Source of the DNA: Desulfobacterales bacterium
GTDB lineage: Bacteria; Desulfobacterota; Desulfobacteria; Desulfobacterales; JAEINQ01
Assembly: GCA_016342285.1 (NCBI GenBank)
Contig: JAEINQ010000022.1
Span: 1-64,000 of the forward strand
Length of the DNA: 64,000 nt
Reading direction: 5' to 3'
Shown: positions 59,044-64,000 of the stretch, piece after piece
How positions within the stretch are numbered: the stretch's first letter is position 1
How the letters are laid out: the number at the start of each line of letters is the position of its first letter
Notes under the pieces: model-generated
Seen by the model: the letters and a program-made list of their open reading frames with translations, nothing else
Database searches by the model: none
Told to the model about the DNA's origin: nothing
Made by a program: the position numbers and the translations under genes

Positions 59044-60006
59044 TCAGCGGTCCAGGATGGTTTTTAAAAAAGGTTCTTCGAGCAGACGGGTCAGGGTGTC
59101 CCGGTGGTTTTTCAGGTCGGAGATGGATTGAATCGGCAGGACGAACTGGTAAGTCAGGCCCTCGAACTGCGCGGGGGGTAACAGTTGGACCCCGGACGGC
59201 AGTTTCAGCTTTTCCCGACAAGCGCTAAAGGCCTCTTCGGCTTGGTACAATGCGGGGAATCGTCTTTGTTTGAGCGCTTTTCGCAGTTCAGCGGTCTTGG
59301 GGTTGGTGTCCGGCGTTTCGGCTTGAAGGATGGCAAGCATGCGATCATGAGCAAGTACCTGACATATGGAGATCCCTTCTCGCTTGGCAATTTCACGGCC
59401 CAAAACAAGGATTTCTCTCTGTTTACCCAAACTTGGCCTCAACTCGACAAAGAGTTCGGTCATACGCAAGGCGTCGCAGGATCCCAGACGCCCAAGTTCA
59501 AGAGCCATGGCCGGAGTGATGATGCCGGATATGACCGCCCTCTGTATGGGTTCAGGGAGACGGTTGAGGGCCAGGCTCTTTTGGAACTGGGACGGATGGA
59601 TGTCGAGCCCCAGGTTACGGGCCATTTCCCCAAGCGCTTTGGCGTCGTCCACGGTGCTGGCCAGAAGGGCCAGGCAGCGGGCCGTTTCCATGGGGTTGAG
59701 TGGGCGTTGAAGGGCGTTGTCGGCCACTGCCAGCATGGCGCAGCGCCGCCACGTGTTGGCTTCCAGGAGGCGGGCGTCCACCGCCTGGACTTCCAGCCGT
59801 TGGAGGGCCGAGATCCGGCGAAAACCGCTGACAATGGTAAGCCCCTTGCTGCCCTGGAGCAGAATCGGCGGGGACATCAGCCCCACCGCGGCAATGGAGC
59901 GAACCAGGGCGTCCATGGGGACCGGGGTGCTGATTCGATAGCGCAGCTCGGCCAGGTCGATGCGGTCGATGCGGATACGCGTCGTGGGAATGCTTGCCGG
60001 CATCAT
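59044..60006 (-). CDS. ParB-like nuclease-domain protein (orphan)
   Basis: A 320-residue protein with a ParB/Spo0J N-terminal domain: 'IDLAELRYRISTP' (box I), 'SGFRRISALQRL' (the GxRRxxA CTP-binding box, about 60-71) and a helix-turn-helix-like middle part ('RPLNPMETARCLALLAS' through 'FQKSLALNRLPEPIQRAVISG'). There is no ParA neighbour and I see no parS cluster. The C-terminal third is unlike ParB dimerisation domains. It could be a transcription factor or a nucleoid-associated relative. The start could be either of two adjacent ATGs. Confidence 0.85.
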   Translation of the reverse strand: MMPASIPTTRIRIDRIDLAELRYRISTPVPMDALVRSIAAVGLMSPPILLQGSKGLTIVSGFRRISALQRLEVQAVDARLLEANTWRRCAMLAVADNALQRPLNPMETARCLALLASTVDDAKALGEMARNLGLDIHPSQFQKSLALNRLPEPIQRAVISGIITPAMALELGRLGSCDALRMTELFVELRPSLGKQREILVLGREIAKREGISICQVLAHDRMLAILQAETPDTNPKTAELRKALKQRRFPALYQAEEAFSACREKLKLPSGVQLLPPAQFEGLTYQFVLPIQSISDLKNHRDTLTRLLEEPFLKTILDR

Positions 60007-60070
60007 GATTTAGGAAGGTTCTTTGCCATTTGGGATGAATCCAACCTTGATACGTGTGTAAAAAGCCGTT

Positions 60071-60142
60071 TAACCCACACAAAGGGCACAAAGAATAAAG
60101 GGTTTAAATCAAAGGCGTTAGCTTTGTGTCTTTGTGGTAATT
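60071..60142. repeat. ACACAAAGGGCACAAAG / CTTTGTGTCTTTGTGGT inverted repeat
   Basis: Imperfect inverted copies of the ACCACAAAG-type repeat face each other upstream of the ParB-like gene. A 'gactttttacaggcctgtcaa' motif follows at about 60147-60167, resembling 'gactttttacgggtctgtcaa' at 29125-29145. Confidence 0.7.
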
Positions 60143-60185
60143 TGAGACTTTTTACAGGCCTGTCAACGGTATCGGGTATGGACTT

Positions 60186-61082
60186 TCAGAGGCCATGACT
60201 GGAACCGGTAAGACGGGTCAACCCTTCCAGGTATTTGCTTCGCGTATTGGCAATCACGTCCTCGGGCAGTGTCGGTCCCGGAGATGTCTTGTCCCAGTTC
60301 AACGTCAGGAGATAATCCCGAAGGTATTGCTTGTCGAAACTCTTTTGTGACCCGCCCGGGCGGTAATCGGCCTTGGGCCAGAATCGCGACGAATCCGGTG
60401 TGAGCACCTCGTCGATGAGGATCAGTTCACCGTCCAGCAGACCGAACTCAAACTTGGTGTCAGCGATGATGATCCCTTTTTCGTCGGCCAGGATGGCCCC
60501 TTTTTCATAAATGGCCAGGCTCAGCTCTTGAATTTTTGCGGCCATGGGCGCACCGATGAGGTCGACGACCGTTGAAAAGTCAATGTTTTCATCGTGGGCA
60601 CCCAGTTCGGCCTTGGTGGACGGGGTAAAAAGGGGATGGGGCAGCTTTTCCGATTCCTCAAGCCCTTCCGGCAATGGGATCCCGCAGATTCGTCCTGTTT
60701 TCAGGTAGTCCTTCCAGCCGCTACCGGTGATGTAGCCACGCACCACACATTCCACGGGCAACGGGGCGGCCTTCTTTACCATCATGCTACGATCCCGCAG
60801 TGCTTCGGTGTAGGGCCGGCAGATCTCCGGATAACGGTCCACATCACTGGTGATCAGGTGATTGGGAACCAGGTCGGACATGATGTCAAACCAGAAGAGT
60901 GAAATTTGGGTCAGAATCTTTCCTTTGTCCGGAACCGGATCTGGCAGGATCACATCAAAGGCGGAGATGCGGTCAGTGGTCACCATCAGCAGGGCGTCGC
61001 CCAAGTCGTAAATATCGCGGACCTTACCGCGCTGTTTGAGATCGAGTTTAGGAAAATCGGTGTTCATCAATGTCTGTGTCAT
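60186..61082 (-). CDS. purC: SAICAR synthase PurC
   Basis: A 298-residue phosphoribosylaminoimidazole-succinocarboxamide synthase (purine synthesis, step 8). Signatures: [12 protein letters not shown] (about 18, ATP site), '[16 protein letters not shown]' and '[15 protein letters not shown]'. The length is typical of the longer yeast-like bacterial form. The gene stands alone: no other pur genes are nearby. The neighbours are ParB-like and PilZ genes. Confidence 0.97.
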   Translation of the reverse strand: MTQTLMNTDFPKLDLKQRGKVRDIYDLGDALLMVTTDRISAFDVILPDPVPDKGKILTQISLFWFDIMSDLVPNHLITSDVDRYPEICRPYTEALRDRSMMVKKAAPLPVECVVRGYITGSGWKDYLKTGRICGIPLPEGLEESEKLPHPLFTPSTKAELGAHDENIDFSTVVDLIGAPMAAKIQELSLAIYEKGAILADEKGIIIADTKFEFGLLDGELILIDEVLTPDSSRFWPKADYRPGGSQKSFDKQYLRDYLLTLNWDKTSPGPTLPEDVIANTRSKYLEGLTRLTGSSHGL

Positions 61083-61137
61083 GGGGCATGGCTCTTTCTG
61101 GCTGTTGTTAACATCTCGGGATGTTGAAACGACCGAT

Positions 61138-61491
61138 TCAGGTTTCGGTGTGCTGCGATTGAAACGCTTTGATGTAATTCAATAAAATGGAACGCGTCCG
61201 GTCTTCCAACGAGGAAAAAGAAACGCCGGTTTCGTGGATGCTTTCATCCCCCGGCTTACAATAGACCGCCTGTCCTTGGATTTCCAGGATTTCCTCTTCG
61301 AATCCGATGCTCAGCGCTACTTGGGAATTGGCTTTCACAGAAAACCGTGTTTCCAGCAGAATGCCGGACTCGGATACGTTCAGCGTTCGCCCCATCCCCT
61401 GATGGACCACCGTTTCCCCATCTAAAACCGTGATGTAAAACAGATTGAGGGTGTCGTAACGGGCATGCTTTCGTTTATCTGAATTGGACAT
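61138..61491 (-). CDS. PilZ-domain protein
   Basis: A 117-residue single PilZ domain with the c-di-GMP binding elements: KRKHAR (RxxxR-like, about 6-11) and NVSESGI (D/NxSxxG, about 38-44). It is likely a c-di-GMP effector or adaptor. It lies downstream of the DUF4388/cyclic-nucleotide-domain gene and the MglA-type GTPase in the same direction, 64 bp from the former, which suggests a shared signalling pathway. Confidence 0.88.
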   Translation of the reverse strand: MSNSDKRKHARYDTLNLFYITVLDGETVVHQGMGRTLNVSESGILLETRFSVKANSQVALSIGFEEEILEIQGQAVYCKPGDESIHETGVSFSSLEDRTRSILLNYIKAFQSQHTET

Positions 61492-61555
61492 GGCTTCCCT
61501 CGCAGTGAGATTGACGGATCATAAGCTTTTCAGAGCGCCGGCAAGTTTTGGCCGG

Positions 61556-62749
61556 TTAAGCGGATTTACCCGATTTTCGACCGGGAACCGGAAAGGCACT
61601 GCATGCCACCTGGGTGGTGGCGGCAACGCAACTGCCAAGACTGGCCATCAGATTCTTCCAGGTCGGCGGCAGGGCCTCGAATTCCCCTTGAACGGCTTCG
61701 ATGTCGATGCGGCTGACCTTGAGGTCGGCTGAACCAAAAATCGATGCCGAATCCGGTTCGTGCCCGAATTCCAATACAGGGGTATGGCCGAAAAAATCTC
61801 CTGTCACCAGCCGGACCAGGGGAATGTATCCTTTTGGGGTGTGTCGGACCACAGCCGCTTCGCCCTGGGTAATGCGAAACAGCCGGTTTTCACCATCCCC
61901 TTGCTGAACGACCGTTTTTTTCCCTTTTAGAAAGGCGTCCGTGTCTAAGTGACCGGCTTTGAACGCTACGACCTGGTCGGTAATTTGCCGAAGGCGCTTG
62001 TCGCCGCTGAGCAGCAACTGGCGAAATTCCTCTGAAAGCTTGGTGAAATCGATATTGAGACGCTGGGAATCAAGCACGCCGAGTTGGACCTTACCGCAGG
62101 CGACCGCTGTGGCGCTTCGCTTGTGACCGCTCATCGTCAGGCTTTTCACACTGCCCACAAAGGATCCATCCCCGACCCTCAATATGGTCACGTGCCCATT
62201 GTCGGTCAGTCGGCGGATTTCGATTGTCCCTTCCAGAATCACCCAGATCCAGCCGCCGTGTTTTCCTTCCACGGCGAGTTCCTGTCCATCGGGGATGCTT
62301 TCTTCGTCGACGACGTACATATAGTCCACCAGCGGACCCCGGATAACCGGGGGGCCGGACGGTTTTCCGCCACCAGCCCCATCTTGGGCGGCACGCGCCG
62401 GGCCGAGCTGGGAAATCTCGTTGTCGTCGAGCATTCGCAAACCATCCAGGATAATCTCCATTCGGCTCTTCTTGATGGTCTTGGGCGTATTGACCTTTTC
62501 CTTTCTGAATTCAAACTCCCCTTCAATCCATCCGAACAGTAAAAACAGGGCGTCGATGCCCCTGGCATCTCCGGCCAGCGCTTCGATGGGGTTGCCTCCG
62601 TCGAAGTATACCACGCCGATTTCGGCTGAGTGAGGGCTTTTTATCCGAAGGATACCCGTCGATCCATTGCCCCCGAAAAGTTGGAGCAGATCGGCCAGGG
62701 TGAGAAACTGCAGGTCTCCGGAGAGTGCGCTCGTCGGGTTATTGATCAT
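61556..62749 (-). CDS. DUF4388 (PATAN) protein with two cyclic-nucleotide-type domains
   Basis: A 397-residue protein. Residues about 8-105 are a DUF4388/PATAN domain ('SGDLQFLTLADLLQLFGGNGSTGILRI'), common in myxobacterial and desulfobacterial signalling. Two cNMP-binding-like beta rolls follow (about 155-255 with 'WVILEGTIEIRRLTDNGHVTILRVGDGSFVG'; about 275-370 with 'GYIPLVRLVTGDFFGHTPVL'). The canonical phosphate-cassette Arg/Glu pair is not obvious, so ligand binding is uncertain. It ends five bases before the MglA gene start is reached on the upstream side, i.e. the GTPase stop is six bases from this start. Confidence 0.85.
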   Translation of the reverse strand: MINNPTSALSGDLQFLTLADLLQLFGGNGSTGILRIKSPHSAEIGVVYFDGGNPIEALAGDARGIDALFLLFGWIEGEFEFRKEKVNTPKTIKKSRMEIILDGLRMLDDNEISQLGPARAAQDGAGGGKPSGPPVIRGPLVDYMYVVDEESIPDGQELAVEGKHGGWIWVILEGTIEIRRLTDNGHVTILRVGDGSFVGSVKSLTMSGHKRSATAVACGKVQLGVLDSQRLNIDFTKLSEEFRQLLLSGDKRLRQITDQVVAFKAGHLDTDAFLKGKKTVVQQGDGENRLFRITQGEAAVVRHTPKGYIPLVRLVTGDFFGHTPVLEFGHEPDSASIFGSADLKVSRIDIEAVQGEFEALPPTWKNLMASLGSCVAATTQVACSAFPVPGRKSGKSA

Positions 62750-62754
62750 GGTGT

Positions 62755-63369
62755 CTATCCGGCCCAGCTCATTTCCTTTTGGAGGTGTCTGAGAGTCTGC
62801 TTCAAGGCTTCCTTCAACGTATCGCCGACACCCTCTCCGGTAACGGCGCTTGCAGTGAAGGAGGGAACCTTGAGCTGACGGTTAAGATCTCTCTCCATCA
62901 TCTCCACAGGCATCAGTGGAATCCCCTCCGCGGCCAGGTCCCGCTTGTTGTACTGCAGGATCAGGGGGATTTTGAAAATGCTGCTTCCAAATTCCTTGAG
63001 ATTCTGCTGCAGGTCCTTGAGGGAGAGCATGTTTTTCTCCCGCCGCACGTCCATCGAATCAGCGACAAAAACCACGCCGTCAACCCCTTTTAGCACCAAT
63101 TTGCGTGTTGAGGCGTATTTTACCTGTCCTGGGACCGTGTACAGCTGGACCCGCACGTCACATCCCTTGATTTTTCCTAGACCCATGGGAAGAAAGTCAA
63201 AAAACAGGGTTCTGTCCCCTTCGGTGTCAATGGAAACCAGATCCCCGATGACCTGTTTCTGATATGCTTTGTGAATATACTCGATGTTCGTTGTCTTGCC
63301 GCACCGTCCTGGACCGTAGTAAACCAGTTTACATTCGATTTCCCGTTGCTTGACATTGAATACCGCCAT
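62755..63369 (-). CDS. MglA-like small GTPase
   Basis: A 204-residue Ras-like GTPase of the MglA group. P-loop GPGRCGKTT (about 19-27), the group-specific switch II TVPGQ (about 78, Thr where Ras has DxxG), and NKRD (about 141). MglA sets cell polarity in Myxococcus, working with the GAP MglB. No MglB (roadblock) gene is next to it here, while a DUF4388 and a PilZ protein are co-oriented downstream. Together these suggest a polarity, pilus or c-di-GMP control module. Confidence 0.93.
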   Translation of the reverse strand: MAVFNVKQREIECKLVYYGPGRCGKTTNIEYIHKAYQKQVIGDLVSIDTEGDRTLFFDFLPMGLGKIKGCDVRVQLYTVPGQVKYASTRKLVLKGVDGVVFVADSMDVRREKNMLSLKDLQQNLKEFGSSIFKIPLILQYNKRDLAAEGIPLMPVEMMERDLNRQLKVPSFTASAVTGEGVGDTLKEALKQTLRHLQKEMSWAG

Positions 63370-63530
63370 GAATCAGCTCCGGTAATGGGTTTGGCGCCCG
63401 CCTTCCGGTCTTTCGGCGAATACCGTTTTCGTTGTTTCAAATAAAGGGCCGGCCAGTTTGATAATCGTAATCCGCGCCATGGGGCAGAATGAAATCAGGG
63501 AGCGAATTGCTTGATGGACAGACCTTTGTG

Positions 63531-64000
63531 CTAATTGCTGCTCACCTTGATGTCAACGCTGTAGTCCCCCTTTCGGGGGCCGACCTTGATCTGGGTCTTG
63601 GCCGCCACTTTTCCGTTTCCCGGAAAAATGGCAATGGGAGAAAAAAACTGAATATCGGTCAGGGTGTCTCCCGTGTTCAAGAGATCGGCCAGCTCTTTCT
63701 GTTTCCCGGAAATGAGGATACTGATGATGTTGCCGTTCTGGAAACTGACATCAAATTCCATGGTTTCCCCTTGCTGGGCACCAGAACCGAAGGTGATGGC
63801 CACGGCGTTGATATCAAGGATCTCTTCCTCGGCCGCCTCCTTTTTCTCCGCTTTTACTTTCACGGGCTCAACGACCGGTTCATCGTTTTTGGCCGAATTC
63901 CCAAATTCCGGCAGGGGCTTATCAAGCCCCTTTTTCTTCAGGATATGGCTGAAAAAAGCCCGTAGTTTTTCAAGCTGGTCCGGGGTAAACCGGCTGTCGG
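63531..64000 (-). CDS. 3'-terminal part of a protein cut by the window edge
   Basis: The frame is open from the window edge (64000) to the stop at 63531, giving at least 155 residues; the true start lies outside. The visible part begins with a helical, Lys-rich linker ('LEKLRAFFSHILKKKGLD'), continues with a charged low-complexity stretch (EPVKVKAEKKEAAEEE), and ends in a small beta domain (about 60-155) with 'GDTLTDIQFFSPIAIFPGNGKV' and 'KVGPRKGDYSVDIKV', which has a PilZ-like look. A GTG inside at 63863 is probably not the start. It is co-oriented with the MglA gene, 161 bp away. Confidence 0.65.
   Translation of the reverse strand, partial: DSRFTPDQLEKLRAFFSHILKKKGLDKPLPEFGNSAKNDEPVVEPVKVKAEKKEAAEEEILDINAVAITFGSGAQQGETMEFDVSFQNGNIISILISGKQKELADLLNTGDTLTDIQFFSPIAIFPGNGKVAAKTQIKVGPRKGDYSVDIKVSSN

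Noticed and set aside
59044-60006. A chromosome or plasmid partition locus (parABS)
   Set aside because: No ParA and no cluster of parS-like sites near the ParB-like gene.
1-64000. tRNA or rRNA genes
   Set aside because: I looked for T-loop-like GGTTCGAAT patterns with flanking stems and for rRNA signatures and found none outside coding sequence.

Overview
The window reads as a piece of a bacterial chromosome of roughly 58-60% GC. It probably comes from a sulfate-reducing Desulfobacterota (Desulfobacterales/Desulfosarcina-like). That call is an inference from gene content: a type II secretion cluster, a MoxR/Bat operon, an acetate-type uptake and activation locus, an SSS-STAC histidine kinase, UPF0210 plus ACT proteins, and very many short hairpin-type intergenic repeats. 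I see no rRNA, tRNA or CRISPR array and no intact insertion sequence.

Layout. 0.2-9.2 kb: a scrambled type II secretion cluster. gspG-H-I-J-K, gspF and gspL point left while gspC and gspN point right; gspD, gspE and gspM are not in view. 9.3-12 kb: plsB. 12.4-12.9 kb: a ferredoxin-nitroreductase pseudogene. 13-21.8 kb: a moxR-DUF58-DUF4381-batA-batB/C-batD-batE operon. Between moxR and DUF58 sits a four-helix-bundle (23S rRNA intervening-sequence type) gene framed by arrays of a 9-bp repeat. 22-27.7 kb: stress and housekeeping genes (PfpI, Usp, UPF0210 with its ACT partner, DHH-CBS). 27.8-30.6 kb: a beta-helix GlmU-like protein and glmM. 30.8-40.1 kb: Bax inhibitor-1, a small unknown protein, then xseA-xseB-ispA-dxs-tlyA and an atypical EF-G. 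40.2-45.5 kb: a small membrane protein, an SSS-transporter/histidine-kinase fusion and an acyl-CoA hydrolase/GNAT fusion. 45.5-47.8 kb: a scar region with an IS66-like transposase tail, a toxin-antitoxin pair, an internally deleted opine dehydrogenase and a second copy of the GNAT domain, whose last 361 bp are identical to the first copy. 47.8-52.6 kb: an Ada-tailed nuclease, a spore-photoproduct-lyase-like radical SAM protein, and a membrane sensor fused to a DEDDh exonuclease, preceded by a response regulator. 53-58 kb: a 28-residue membrane peptide, an SSS symporter, acs and a TetR regulator. 58.2-64 kb: small membrane and zinc-ribbon proteins, an orphan ParB-like protein, purC, and a PilZ / DUF4388-cyclic-nucleotide-domain / MglA-type GTPase group that runs off the right edge.

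How the genes fit together. The 40-45 kb and 53-58 kb loci look like two halves of short-chain carboxylate handling: sensing or transport, CoA transfer or hydrolysis, uptake, and activation to acyl-CoA. The Bat operon is probably an envelope-stress or metalloprotein-assembly system. The most striking non-coding feature is the density of short repeats. At least one family forms the spacer immediately upstream of start codons and supplies the Shine-Dalgarno sequence. The best candidates for something new are the four-helix-bundle gene with its 9-bp arrays, the sensor-exonuclease fusion, the tiny symporter-linked peptide, and the hairpin repeat that carries ribosome-binding sites.
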